In this document: positions 18,350-26,771 of the stretch, piece after piece
How positions within the stretch are numbered: position 1 is the stretch's first letter
Layout of the letters: every line of letters begins with the position of its first letter
Source: Fluviicola sp.
Lineage (GTDB): Bacteria; Bacteroidota; Bacteroidia; Flavobacteriales_D; Crocinitomicaceae
Direction: 5' to 3'
Assembly: GCA_029866325.1 (NCBI GenBank)
Contig: JARWZO010000032.1
Coordinates: 1-64,000 of the forward strand
DNA: 64,000 nt
The notes under the pieces: model-generated
The model's input: only the letters and a program-made list of their open reading frames with translations
What the model was told of the DNA's origin: nothing
The model's database searches: none
Program-made: the position numbers and the translations under genes

Positions 18350-19051
18350 ATGTACAGCAAAACCTTTCAACATCCGGTATTCCCCATGCGCGAGTTTGTG
18401 CTCAAGTGGGAAAAACGTTATGAAGCAATTCAGGTGCTCTATCAAGGAAACCTGATACTCGAATTCGAAAACTTAAAAGAATTGTACAATAATTCAACCA
18501 TTGAAATTGATGGAATAGGGAAGTTGGAAGTACTTTTTTTACCCAATCCCTTTCGATTTGAAATCATTGTCAATGGAATCGAGTCACCACAGAATCACAA
18601 CCATCCTACGCAAAAAATCAAACGAAGAACCAGTCTTATGTTTCTTCCGATGATGTGTTACCTGATTATGACTTTTGTCTCGTATACAGAATCAAAAAGT
18701 TTGATTGGGACGTCGCAGGTCTTTGATCAGCAAATGACTTTAATAGGTCTTGGATTATTTTGTTTTTCATTGATCGTTTATGTAACACTAATGGCTCGGA
18801 TTGTATTGGGTTTCATGATCTATTATTGGTTCCACATAGTTGCCGGAATGGCTCTCTTTCTAATGTATCTTTGGGCATGCAAAATCCATTTTGACATGAA
18901 TCAGAAGTATGATATGTTTGTTTTTACTGTTATTTGGTTTGCCGTTTACTTTACCGGTGTATTCTGGCTGTTGCGAATGCTCTATTTACCTTGTAAAAAA
19001 CTGTTTAAAATCAACAGAATGATCGCTGCATCAGAAGAGTTGTTGGATTGA
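18350..19051 (+). CDS. Membrane protein, paralogue of the gene at 19287
   Basis: 233 residues. The N-terminal soluble domain (about 1-95) has a beta-rich pattern with FVLKWEKRYEAIQVLYQGNL and ends with NGIESPQNHNHPTQKIK; four hydrophobic helices follow (about 97-115, 127-147, 152-175 and 185-208). The neighbour at 19287 has the same layout and shares the motif N/DGxxSPxNxxHPxxxxK, so the two are paralogues. Family and role are not recognised. The ATG at 18350 directly abuts the terminator T-run of pruA, so an internal ATG at 18386 (MREFVLKW) may be the true start. Confidence 0.75.
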   Translation: MYSKTFQHPVFPMREFVLKWEKRYEAIQVLYQGNLILEFENLKELYNNSTIEIDGIGKLEVLFLPNPFRFEIIVNGIESPQNHNHPTQKIKRRTSLMFLPMMCYLIMTFVSYTESKSLIGTSQVFDQQMTLIGLGLFCFSLIVYVTLMARIVLGFMIYYWFHIVAGMALFLMYLWACKIHFDMNQKYDMFVFTVIWFAVYFTGVFWLLRMLYLPCKKLFKINRMIAASEELLD

Positions 19052-19100
19052 TTTTAATGTTGGAGATGGTTTGAGAACCGCTTCTTTCAGCACAAAATAG

Positions 19101-19163
19101 CGTTCGTAATATTGCAAATTACCGTTCGTTTGTTTGATATGTCAATTTGCAATATTACGAACG
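19101..19163. repeat. Perfect 20-bp inverted repeat between membrane paralogues
   Basis: CGTTCGTAATATTGCAAATT at 19101-19120 is the exact reverse complement of 19144-19163, with a 23-nt spacer that itself contains another CGTTCGT. No T-run follows either arm, so it is not an ordinary terminator. It lies in the 235-nt gap between two paralogous genes. A regulatory, REP-like or mobile origin is possible. Confidence 0.85.
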
Positions 19164-19256
19164 GATAAACAATTTTAAATCAATTGATAGACTCTGTTTT
19201 AAAAGATCATCGCGTTGTTTTTCATTACAAAATCACCAACCCATTTCTTTCACAAG

Positions 19257-19264
19257 TATATTTG
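19257..19264 (+). promoter_or_regulatory. -7 promoter element
   Basis: TATATTTG matches TAnnTTTG, 22 nt before the ATG at 19287. It decides against the longer frame starting at 19215. Confidence 0.72.
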
Positions 19265-19286
19265 TACAAGAAATAGCTTAACAACC

Positions 19287-19949
19287 ATGGATTTCGAGAA
19301 AAAATACCCCATCACACAACAACCCGGAGATTTCGTAACCGTTCAATGGACGCGTGGCTACAAAGCAGTTGACGTCTATTACAAAGATGAATTGATCGGT
19401 TCTGTACAAGGTTCTGCAAAGTTGAAGGCAGGCACCAAAATTTCTACTGTTTTGGGAACAATTGAGCTAAAACTTTCGGAAAAACCGATTATGCTCAATG
19501 TTATCATTGATGGGTATCACAGTCCGGTAAATGTGAGCCATCCGGCAAAGGAATTGAAGAAAACGGCTGTGTTTTTCTGGATGATTCTCACCTTTGCAGT
19601 CATTGCATCCCTTATGGAGGGCGTTTATTTGTCAACGGAACTTTCTGCCGAGGTAATTGTGACACTGATCAATTTTGTTATTGTTACCGTCTATTTCTTA
19701 TCAGCTGTTTTTATCAGAAGTGGCAAACCCTGGGCCTATTATATGGGTTTTTCAATGTTCGGGCTGATGTATGCGCTTTCACTCATCAGTTTTTTAGGAC
19801 CTGTAACTATTTTTTTGATAATAGTCTTTCTGTTTCGTACGGGTTTTCTGGTGGTACTAATATTGAACATGAAGCATGCCAATTCGGCTATAAAACATCA
19901 GCGTTACGGTTCGTATAGCGATGCTGAGTTATTGGATAGTAAACTTTAA
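19287..19949 (+). CDS. Membrane protein, paralogue of the gene at 18350
   Basis: 220 residues with the same layout as the preceding gene: an N-terminal soluble beta-rich domain (VTVQWTRGYKAVDVYYKDEL, then GTIELKLSEKPIMLNVIIDG and YHSPVNVSHPAKELKK) followed by four hydrophobic helices (about 93-112, 121-141, 148-166 and 170-192). The start at 19287 is set by the -7 element at 19257. Function unknown; the pair is a local duplication and each copy seems to have its own promoter. Confidence 0.8.
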   Translation: MDFEKKYPITQQPGDFVTVQWTRGYKAVDVYYKDELIGSVQGSAKLKAGTKISTVLGTIELKLSEKPIMLNVIIDGYHSPVNVSHPAKELKKTAVFFWMILTFAVIASLMEGVYLSTELSAEVIVTLINFVIVTVYFLSAVFIRSGKPWAYYMGFSMFGLMYALSLISFLGPVTIFLIIVFLFRTGFLVVLILNMKHANSAIKHQRYGSYSDAELLDSKL

Positions 19950-20002
19950 TTTCTAAGGAAACTACCGAAATCACCAATTACGGATTTCCTTATATTTAAC
20001 CC

Positions 20003-21733
20003 ATGCAATCAATCATTCGCTCGCGTTCCTTTTTGGCTTGTTGCCTTATTTTGGCAGTAAGCATGTTGTATCGGTTCAATTACTTTACCAACGAAAGTAA
20101 AAACGGCTACAATGCCACAACTTGGGATGCGCTCGGTTATTACATGTATTTGCCTGGCTACCTTATTTACGACGATGTAACCGAACTCAAGTGGATGCCG
20201 AAAATTGATAGTACCTATCATGTAACCGGTGGTCAGATGTATCAGGCAACTCCGCTCGAAAAAGGCGGTTATGCATTCAAATACCTCGGCGGAGTCGCCA
20301 TCATGGAATTACCGTTTTTTTATATCGGACATACAGTAGCCTATTTTGCAGATGCTCCGCAAGACGGTTTTTCCTGGCCTTACCAATATGCCATCATGTT
20401 TGGTGCACTGTTTTGGTTTTTCATCGGATGTTTGATTTTGCGAAAAGTATTACTGCGTTTTTACAATGAAACCATTACTACGCTCACGATTCTCTTGATT
20501 TGTTTAGCGAGTAATGCGCTTCAGTATGTAAGCATAGACGGTGCGATGAGTCATTCGTTTATCTTTCCACTATATGCTGCAATGTTGTGGCTCACGATTC
20601 GCTGGCACGAACAACCCAAACGAACAACTGCGCTTTTCATGGGCTTGGTGGCAGGATTGGCAATCATTTCACGACCTACTGAATTGATCATCGTCTTTAT
20701 ACCGATTTTATGGAGCTTGGAAACTACAGGCAAATTAAAATCGAAATGGGCATTGGTGAAACAACATCGGAACCACATTTTTTACGCGGCAGCCGGCGGG
20801 ATCATCGGTATTTTGCCGCAATTGTTGTATTGGAAACAAGCTACCGGTTCGTGGGTTTACGATGTGGGAAGTAAGTGGTTTTTCCTTAACCCATGGTGGC
20901 GCGTACTCATCGGATTTGAAAAAGGTTGGTTCATTTACACCCCAATTGCCATTTTTATGGTGATCGGTTTGTTCCTGATGAAAGGAAAACCGTTCCGAAG
21001 ATCTGTTCTGGTGTTTTGTCTATTGAATATCTGGATCATCATTTCTTGGTCCGATTGGCGCTACGGAGCCAGTTATTCAACCCGCGCATTGGTGCAAAGT
21101 TATCCGGTTTTCGCATTGGCGCTAGCTGCTTTTTTGGAACGAACTTACGTGAACCGAAAACGAATCTTGGTAATTGGCTTAGGACTTTACCTCATTGGAG
21201 TCAATCTCTTTCAAATTCTGCAATACAACGCCGGAGACTTGCATTACGACCACATGAATGCGCGTTATTATGCAGCGATTTATTTAGACGCAAACCCAAC
21301 ACCGCTCGATTATAGCTTGCTGGATACGGATGAAATCATTCGCAATGAATCAAAGTTTACAACAACCAAAAAAGCGGTTCTCAAGCATTCCAAAGTCAGT
21401 GCGAAAATTGGTGGGGAATTTGGCTTGACCACTTTTCCCATTCAACAAGAGCAATGGATTAAAGTAAAGCTAACCATCAATTCCATCAGCGGAAGAAACA
21501 CAGGTTCTTTGACACTGAAGTGTTTTCAAAAGGGAAAAGTGGTGAAAGAAAAACGTTTCCGCATCGGCACTCCGTTGAGCAAAGACAATCAAGTTACAAC
21601 CTATGAATGTTACTTAGATTTATCTTCGTTTAAAACTGGAGAAATTGAATATGTTGCCGTTGGGTTAGATTCTTTCGATACCTACGAAGGCCGTAATGCG
21701 AATCTTACTATTACAGGTTTTAGAAAATCGTAG
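20003..21733 (+). CDS. Polytopic GT-C-like glycosyltransferase or membrane protein
   Basis: 576 residues with an N-terminal helix, then a long first outer loop containing ATTWDALGYYMYLPGYLIYDD, which resembles the acidic loop of GT-C enzymes that use lipid-linked sugars. About ten further helices follow to residue 410, with RPTELIIVFIPILW and GWFIYTPIAIFMVIGLFL, and then a C-terminal beta-rich domain of about 130 residues (LTINSISGRNTGSLTLKCF) that may sit in the periplasm. The acceptor is unknown. A TATATTTA box lies only 5 nt before the ATG, so the transcript may be nearly leaderless. Confidence is high for the gene and moderate for the activity. Confidence 0.78.
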   Translation: MQSIIRSRSFLACCLILAVSMLYRFNYFTNESKNGYNATTWDALGYYMYLPGYLIYDDVTELKWMPKIDSTYHVTGGQMYQATPLEKGGYAFKYLGGVAIMELPFFYIGHTVAYFADAPQDGFSWPYQYAIMFGALFWFFIGCLILRKVLLRFYNETITTLTILLICLASNALQYVSIDGAMSHSFIFPLYAAMLWLTIRWHEQPKRTTALFMGLVAGLAIISRPTELIIVFIPILWSLETTGKLKSKWALVKQHRNHIFYAAAGGIIGILPQLLYWKQATGSWVYDVGSKWFFLNPWWRVLIGFEKGWFIYTPIAIFMVIGLFLMKGKPFRRSVLVFCLLNIWIIISWSDWRYGASYSTRALVQSYPVFALALAAFLERTYVNRKRILVIGLGLYLIGVNLFQILQYNAGDLHYDHMNARYYAAIYLDANPTPLDYSLLDTDEIIRNESKFTTTKKAVLKHSKVSAKIGGEFGLTTFPIQQEQWIKVKLTINSISGRNTGSLTLKCFQKGKVVKEKRFRIGTPLSKDNQVTTYECYLDLSSFKTGEIEYVAVGLDSFDTYEGRNANLTITGFRKS

Positions 21734-21755
21734 AAGTAAAAGTAATAATCGAGAT

Positions 21756-22241
21756 TTATCTCAAACACTTGAAATAATCAAACGGCTCTAAGCAATCATT
21801 GCATTGATAATGCGCCTTACAAGCTGTGCTACCAAACTGACTCACCATTTTGGTATTTCTGGAATTACACAACGGACACGGAACAACAGTTGGAGTCGCA
21901 AACAACACGCTCTTGTCTACTTCGTGCTCGGGTGGAGCAATGCCGTATTCTTTGAGTTTTTTTCGACCGTTTTCAGAAAGCCAATCGGTTGTCCAGGCCG
22001 GAGAAAGAACAGTAGTAACGGTCAAATCACTGATCCCATTTTCTGCAAGCTTAGCGCGAATATCTTCCTCAATAACTCGCATGGCAGGACAACCTGAATA
22101 AGTAGGGGTAATGACAATTTCGGCAGCATTTCCATTTAGTTTTACCGAGCGAACTACGCCTAAATCAACGACCGATAAAACAGGAACTTCCGGATCTGAA
22201 ACGTCTTCCAGCCAATGCCAAATATCGGTTACGGTTACCAT
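21756..22241 (-). CDS. paaD: Phenylacetyl-CoA epoxidase subunit PaaD
   Basis: 161 residues. A MIP18/DUF59 domain (WLEDVSDPEVPVLSVVDLGV, then PTYSGCPAM) is followed by a C-terminal zinc-ribbon with paired Cys (CPLCNSRNTK and HYQCNDC), the full PaaD/PaaJ layout. PaaD is thought to help assemble the iron centre of the epoxidase. The ATG at 22241 overlaps the stop of paaC (ATGGTAA), so the two are translationally coupled; the longer frame to 22340 has no support. It is the last gene of paaABCD. Confidence 0.94.
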   Translation of the reverse strand: MVTVTDIWHWLEDVSDPEVPVLSVVDLGVVRSVKLNGNAAEIVITPTYSGCPAMRVIEEDIRAKLAENGISDLTVTTVLSPAWTTDWLSENGRKKLKEYGIAPPEHEVDKSVLFATPTVVPCPLCNSRNTKMVSQFGSTACKAHYQCNDCLEPFDYFKCLR

Positions 22242-22987
22242 TGCATGCCCGGGTAGGCGCGTTGCATGTATTGTAAGTCGGCCAGTAAAAAGCCAAGGTG
22301 TTCGGTGTGCTTTCCAAGTCGGCCACCTTGTTGTTTCCAATTATTGGTAGGAATTGTTAAAGTAGCTGCTTGCACAACTTCCTGAATACGTTCCATCCAA
22401 ATTGGACGTAAAGCTGCCAAATCAACACCAACTTTTGCTGCTATCATAGCTTGATCGGTTTCATCCATGAAGAACAATTCGTCGGAATAACGCCACAACA
22501 AATCAAGCGCATCTTGTGTTCTGCTGTGAGATTCTTCTGTTCCATCACCTAAACGAATCACCCATTCGGAAGAATGTTTGCAGTGGTATTTCGTTTCTTT
22601 CAATGATTTTTCAGCTATTGCAGCCAATTGTGTATCCGAAGAATGTTGCAAGGCATCATAGAATAACACCCTGAAAGTGTCAAACAACCATTGGCGAACA
22701 ATTGTTTGCCCGAAATCTCCATTGGTTTGTTCTACCAACAATACATTTTTGTAATCGTGTTCGTAACGCAAAAAAGCCAAATCATCGGCCGTTTTTCCTT
22801 CGTTTTGAACCGTTGCCGCATATTCGAACAACGTGGTCGCCTGACCGATCAAATCAAGCGCAATATTCGTCAATGCAATATCTTCTTCCAAAATAGGACC
22901 GTGACCGCACAATTCAGAAAGACGCTGCCCCAGAATCAGGCTATCGTCAGCAATGCGAAGTGTGTATGTATATAAGTCGTTATTCAT
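22235..22987 (-). CDS. paaC: Phenylacetyl-CoA epoxidase subunit PaaC
   Basis: A 250-residue ferritin-like structural subunit of the diiron epoxidase that converts phenylacetyl-CoA to its ring 1,2-epoxide. Family features are LRIADDSLILGQRLSELCGH, EEDIALTNIALDLIGQA and AIAEKSLKETKYHCKHSSEW. PaaC forms the stable core with PaaA but lacks the full active centre. It is separated from paaB by a 101-nt gap filled with an inverted repeat, and overlaps paaD. Confidence 0.95.
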   Translation of the reverse strand: MNNDLYTYTLRIADDSLILGQRLSELCGHGPILEEDIALTNIALDLIGQATTLFEYAATVQNEGKTADDLAFLRYEHDYKNVLLVEQTNGDFGQTIVRQWLFDTFRVLFYDALQHSSDTQLAAIAEKSLKETKYHCKHSSEWVIRLGDGTEESHSRTQDALDLLWRYSDELFFMDETDQAMIAAKVGVDLAALRPIWMERIQEVVQAATLTIPTNNWKQQGGRLGKHTEHLGFLLADLQYMQRAYPGMQW

Positions 22988-23002
22988 TATTTCATTTTTT
23001 AG

Positions 23003-23090
23003 GACAAAAGACTTTAGACTGATAGACTTAAGACAATAGACTAGACAGTTGTCTTAAGTCTGTTGTCTTCAAGTCTTATGTCTTTTGTCT
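23003..23090. repeat. Intergenic word palindrome between paaC and paaB
   Basis: The left arm is a string of AGACT/AGACAA-like words and the right arm its imperfect reverse complement. The core AGACTTAAGACAA pairs exactly with TTGTCTTAAGTCT, and the outer GACAAAAGAC with GTCTTTTGTC. The right end runs into the paaB stop codon. It is the same kind of element as those near 30.5, 33.9 and 41.1 kb, but with different words. Confidence 0.8.
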
Positions 23091-23376
23091 ACATGTGAGA
23101 AATACCATCCGGAACATCATAAAACGTTGGATGACGGTACACTTTGCTTGCTGCCGGTTCGAACAAAGAATCCGAATCATCGGGGTCAGAAGCTACAATT
23201 TCACTTGACGGAATCACCCAAATGGAAATCCCTTCATTTCTGCGTGTATATACATCACGTGCGTTTTCGATTGCCAATTGCGCATCCGGAGCTCTTAAAC
23301 TTCCCACATGTTTATGGTTCAAGCCTTGTTTGCTTCGAATAAAAACTTCCCACAACGGCCATTCTTTCGTTGACAT
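23089..23376 (-). CDS. paaB: Phenylacetyl-CoA epoxidase subunit PaaB
   Basis: A 95-residue PaaB: EWPLWEVFIRSKQGLNHKHV is the conserved opening, then LRAPDAQLAIENARDVYTRR and the ending segment with IWVIPSSEI and VYRHPTFYDVPDG. PaaB bridges PaaAC dimers in the epoxidase. It lies 18 nt after paaA and is co-transcribed with it. Confidence 0.96.
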   Translation of the reverse strand: MSTKEWPLWEVFIRSKQGLNHKHVGSLRAPDAQLAIENARDVYTRRNEGISIWVIPSSEIVASDPDDSDSLFEPAASKVYRHPTFYDVPDGISHM

Positions 23377-23394
23377 ATTTTCTTGTTTTATAAA

Positions 23395-24342
23395 TTAAGA
23401 CGCTTGTTTGGCTTTACGCTTTTCTTCATGCGCCATAGCCGCTTCACGCACCCATTGTCCATTTTCTTTTGCATTTCTGCGAGCTGCAATTCTGTCTGCG
23501 TTGCACGGACCGTTACCTTTAACTACTTCCCAGAATTCGTCCCAGTTAATGGCGCCAAATTCATAGTGACCTGTCTCTTCATTGAATTTCAAATCAGGAT
23601 CAGGAATTGTTAAACCGATCATCTCGGCTTGCGGAACGGTAACATCCACAAATGTTTGACGCAATTCGTCGTTGCTGAAACGTTTGATTTTCCAGTCCAT
23701 TGATTGCTGTGAATGCGGAGAATCGGAATCATTTGGTCCGAACATCATCAATGCCGGCCACCAAAAACGGTTCAATGCATCTTGCGCCAACGCTTTCTGA
23801 ATCGGAGTTCCATTCGCAAGTGTTGACATGATCTCAAACCCTTGACGCTGGTGAAACGATTCTTCTTTACACACTCGAACCATGGCACGAGCATAAGGTC
23901 CATAAGAGCAACGACAGAGCGGAACCTGATTCATAATCGCAGCTCCGTCGACCAACCAACCAATTGCACCCATATCTGCCCAAGACAAAGTAGGATAGTT
24001 GAAAATGGAAGAATACTTCGCTTTTCCCGAATGTAAATCATCGATGGTAGCTTCGCGGTCGGCACCAAGTGTTTCAACGGCGCTGTAAAGGTAAAGACCG
24101 TGACCGGCTTCATCTTGTACTTTTGCCAACAAAACTGCTTTTCTGCGAAGATTAGGGGCTCTGGTAATCCAGTTTCCTTCCGGCAGCATTCCCACTATTT
24201 CTGAGTGAGCGTGCTGTGAAATTTGACGAATCAAGGTTTTACGGTATTCCTCCGGCATCCAATCTTTTGGTTCGATACGGATGTCTTTGTCGATTTTTGC
24301 TTGAAACGCAGTTTCTAAGGCTTCCAAATTGGTCTCTTTCAT
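23395..24342 (-). CDS. paaA: Phenylacetyl-CoA epoxidase catalytic subunit PaaA
   Basis: The 315-residue catalytic subunit with a carboxylate-bridged diiron centre. The ligand motifs are seen in [15 protein letters not shown], in [15 protein letters not shown] (DExxH) and in [16 protein letters not shown] (EExxH). It oxidises the aromatic ring of phenylacetyl-CoA using electrons from a PaaE reductase. I chose the ATG at 24342 ([10 protein letters not shown]) because the TTG at 24363 falls within the -7 promoter element. It is the first gene of paaABCD; no paaE follows, but two PaaE-like genes are at 4.9-7.0 kb. Confidence 0.96.
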   Translation of the reverse strand: MKETNLEALETAFQAKIDKDIRIEPKDWMPEEYRKTLIRQISQHAHSEIVGMLPEGNWITRAPNLRRKAVLLAKVQDEAGHGLYLYSAVETLGADREATIDDLHSGKAKYSSIFNYPTLSWADMGAIGWLVDGAAIMNQVPLCRCSYGPYARAMVRVCKEESFHQRQGFEIMSTLANGTPIQKALAQDALNRFWWPALMMFGPNDSDSPHSQQSMDWKIKRFSNDELRQTFVDVTVPQAEMIGLTIPDPDLKFNEETGHYEFGAINWDEFWEVVKGNGPCNADRIAARRNAKENGQWVREAAMAHEEKRKAKQAS

Positions 24343-24360
24343 TGCCGATAAATTGCTTAA

Positions 24361-24368
24361 CAAATATA
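24361..24368 (-). promoter_or_regulatory. -7 promoter element of paaABCD
   Basis: On the minus strand TATATTTG matches TAnnTTTG exactly, 18 nt before the ATG at 24342. Confidence 0.75.
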
Positions 24369-24410
24369 CGTCTTATTTGCGATTCCAATGCCGGCTAGCC
24401 TGCGATTTTG

Positions 24411-24557
24411 TTTCCCACAGATGCACCGATTTTTTGCGCTCCTAACGGCAGCGCCTTTAGTGAGTATCTAATATCCTTCCATTTATTTTATTTCAGACAA
24501 TATTTATGTAAAAAGCGAGGCCGTTAGGCGAGCCAAATCAGTGCATCTGTGGGAAGT
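24411..24557. repeat. Dispersed inverted-repeat element, copy 1
   Basis: The ends TTCCCACAGATGCACCGATT and AATCAGTGCATCTGTGGGAA are near-perfect inverted repeats. Inside them TCCTAACGGCAGCGCC and GCGAGGCCGTTAGGCGAGC also pair. The element fills most of the 268-nt gap between paaA and the DUF4476 gene. A related copy is at 41791-41948, sharing TAACGGCAGCGC, GCGAG-CCGTT, TTAGGCGAG and ATCTGTGGGAA. Confidence 0.82.
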
Positions 24558-24590
24558 AAAACAAAACGCCGGACAGAATATCCGGCGCTT
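24558..24590 (-). terminator. Terminator of the DUF4476 gene
   Basis: Read on the minus strand, CGCCGGA and TCCGGCG form a 7-bp hairpin with a 7-nt loop, followed by TTTTGTTTT. The T-run merges with the end of the dispersed repeat. Confidence 0.82.
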
Positions 24591-24631
24591 GTAAAAAGGG
24601 TTTGTTTGTTCGATGTGTTCGAACGGGGTTG

Positions 24632-25303
24632 TTATTGGCCCTCAATATATTCTTCAAGTGCGCTATAGCTTGAAGAATAACCGAAGGTGTTCTTTAATAA
24701 GAAGTAATTTGCTTTATCGTAACACTTATTGTAGGCAAATTTTGCCCAATCGAGTTTGGCAGATTCGAATCCGAAGGTTTTATTGATGTCTGCAATTTGC
24801 TGCGATGATAGTTGAGTTTTGTTAGCATAGCTCTTTGCTAGTTCCATTTTATTCGAATCAAATGTTTCGTTTTTAATCATTTCCAACAGTTTCAAGAAAG
24901 CAGGATCATTGGAACCGTCGTTGTAAGTGCCTCCACCATTATTCGGAGGGTTGGAAACGATTGTTTCCGCAGTGCTGGTGTACCAATTGGTGCTGACGAT
25001 GTTGATGGTCTGAATGATCTTAAACACACCGTTCTGATCGATTTCGGCAACTACACGCTGATTCCATGTTACATTCAATGATCCGTTGTAAACACTTGTT
25101 CCGTTTTGCTGGTCGGTCATTTGTACGTAGATGGTTCCGCCGGGAAGATCGAAAAAGCGGAAAATATTGGTGCTATTGGTTTGCGTTTGATTGTAAGCTG
25201 TGGCGATGTGAGTACCTTGGCGCAAAACTCGAATATATAATTCTGCACCAAAGCTCAATTGGCTCATTAGGGCAATTACTGCGAGAAGGTAAAACTTTTT
25301 CAT
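24632..25303 (-). CDS. Secreted DUF4476-domain protein
   Basis: 223 residues. A signal peptide (MKKFYLLAVIALMSQLSFGA) leads into a beta-rich N-terminal part (VLRQGTHIATAYNQ, then FRFFDLPGGTIYVQM) and a C-terminal helical DUF4476 domain (FLKLLEMIKNETFDSNKMEL, then SSQQIADINKTFGFESAKLD and WAKFAYNKCYDKANYF). DUF4476 is common in Bacteroidota exported proteins and its function is unknown. No T9SS domain is present, so it is probably periplasmic. It is monocistronic, with its own terminator. Confidence 0.88.
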   Translation of the reverse strand: MKKFYLLAVIALMSQLSFGAELYIRVLRQGTHIATAYNQTQTNSTNIFRFFDLPGGTIYVQMTDQQNGTSVYNGSLNVTWNQRVVAEIDQNGVFKIIQTINIVSTNWYTSTAETIVSNPPNNGGGTYNDGSNDPAFLKLLEMIKNETFDSNKMELAKSYANKTQLSSQQIADINKTFGFESAKLDWAKFAYNKCYDKANYFLLKNTFGYSSSYSALEEYIEGQ

Positions 25304-25464
25304 GACAATCTATTTTATGTTTCGATTGCCTTTACCGATATCGTGCCAAACTGGAATAATGCGTTTTTTTTGACAAAAAAATAACAAATTTCGACCGGTC
25401 TGTTTTGTTTATGGTGGCTATCGGAACGCATCTCGAATAATGCCCAACCGCAAAACGTTTACCG

Positions 25465-25491
25465 TAAAAAAAAGGCACCATTAGGCGCCTT
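25465..25491 (-). terminator. Terminator of dnaN
   Basis: On the minus strand AAGGCGCC and GGTGCCTT form a hairpin with a TAAT loop, followed by a run of eight T. Confidence 0.88.
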
Positions 25492-25514
25492 CTATACTAT
25501 TTTGTAAAAGTTGT

Positions 25515-26636
25515 TTATCGATTCAACATCACCGGCATTACCAGCATGAGAATGTCTTCGTTTTCATTATCAGCAGAATTCGGCATCAATAAACCGGCTC
25601 TGCTTGGTTCGCTCATTGCCATTTTCACTTCCGGAGCATCAATGTTATTCAACATTTCCATCAGGAAACGTGAGTTAAATGCTATTTCCAAATCGGTCCC
25701 GTCGTAGTGACAAGTCAGGCGTTCGTTGGCTTCGTTTGAGAAGTCAAGATCTTCTGCTGAAATATTCAATTCACTTCCTGCAATGCGCAGTTTCACCTGA
25801 TGCGTGGTTTTGTTGGCAAAGATAGAGACACGTTTGATTGCACCCAAAAATTGCAAACGATCTACTACCAATACGTTCGGATTTTCTTTCGGAATTACCG
25901 CTTCGTAGTTCGGGTATTTACCATCGATCAAACGACACATCAATACGATATCGTTGAACGTAAAAATAGCGTTTGAATCAGAATATTCAACCAAGACCTC
26001 TTCATCACCACGAAGATTTGACTTGAGCAAATTTAACGGTTTTTTCGGTAAAATAAATGCTGATCCGCCGCCTGTAGATTGACTGTCGGTTCTTCTGTAA
26101 CGAACTAGTTTGTGTGCGTCGGTAGCAACGAAGGTAATATCCGAAGGACTAAATTGGCAGTAAACACCGCTCATCACCGGACGTAAATCATCGTTACCGG
26201 TAGCAAACAATGTTTTGTTGATTGCGCGGCTCACAATTTCACCTGAAATTTTGATGCTCGAACTGTTTTCGATGCTAGGTGTTTTCGGGAAATCATCACC
26301 GTTGAATCCAACCATTTTCGACTTTCCGTTATCATAAGCGATTTCTACTCCGAAATTGGTGTTGTCGATTAAGAACGTACATGGTTGATCCGGAAGATTT
26401 TTCAAAACATCCAGCAACATTTTAGCAGGAATGGCAATTTTACCGGTCTCCGAAGCTTCAACAGTCATGGTTGTACGCATGGTCGTTTCCAAATCGGAAG
26501 CAGAAATGGTGAGTTGCCCTTCTACTATGTCAAATAAAAAATTATCCAGAATCGGAAGGGTATTGCTAGTGCTTAAAACGCCACTGATACTCTGTAGATG
26601 TCTCAATAAATTGGTGCTGGATACAATGAAATTCAT
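25515..26636 (-). CDS. dnaN: DNA polymerase III beta subunit (sliding clamp)
   Basis: The 373-residue ring-forming processivity factor. Clamp features are MNFIVSSTNLLRHLQSISGV, ILDNFLFDIVEGQLTISASD, TVEASETGKIAIPAKMLLDV, SGVYCQFSPSDITFVATDAH with KLVRYRR, and FNSRFLMEMLNNIDAPEVKM leading to a C-terminal MLVMPVMLNR. The ATG at 26636 is set by the -7 element at 26660; the longer frame to 26672 would overlap that promoter. It is not beside dnaA; in this window it stands downstream of the gldFG block. Confidence 0.97.
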   Translation of the reverse strand: MNFIVSSTNLLRHLQSISGVLSTSNTLPILDNFLFDIVEGQLTISASDLETTMRTTMTVEASETGKIAIPAKMLLDVLKNLPDQPCTFLIDNTNFGVEIAYDNGKSKMVGFNGDDFPKTPSIENSSSIKISGEIVSRAINKTLFATGNDDLRPVMSGVYCQFSPSDITFVATDAHKLVRYRRTDSQSTGGGSAFILPKKPLNLLKSNLRGDEEVLVEYSDSNAIFTFNDIVLMCRLIDGKYPNYEAVIPKENPNVLVVDRLQFLGAIKRVSIFANKTTHQVKLRIAGSELNISAEDLDFSNEANERLTCHYDGTDLEIAFNSRFLMEMLNNIDAPEVKMAMSEPSRAGLLMPNSADNENEDILMLVMPVMLNR

Positions 26637-26659
26637 ATCGATTTTTGAATGTGAACGCA

Positions 26660-26667
26660 CAAATATA
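26660..26667 (-). promoter_or_regulatory. -7 promoter element of dnaN
   Basis: Minus-strand TATATTTG matches TAnnTTTG, 23 nt before the ATG at 26636. Confidence 0.72.
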
Positions 26668-26771
26668 GTCAAATTTCCATCCTTAGATTCGGCACCTGTT
26701 CACAAGTTTTAAGGACTTTTCAACCAAATGTTACGAAGAAAGAAATTTAACAGAAAAACCTCCCTTTTTGG

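Noticed and set aside
22242-22340. N-terminal extension of PaaD
   Set aside because: The added residues lie inside paaC in another frame and do not resemble the family; ATG 22241 overlaps the paaC stop as expected.
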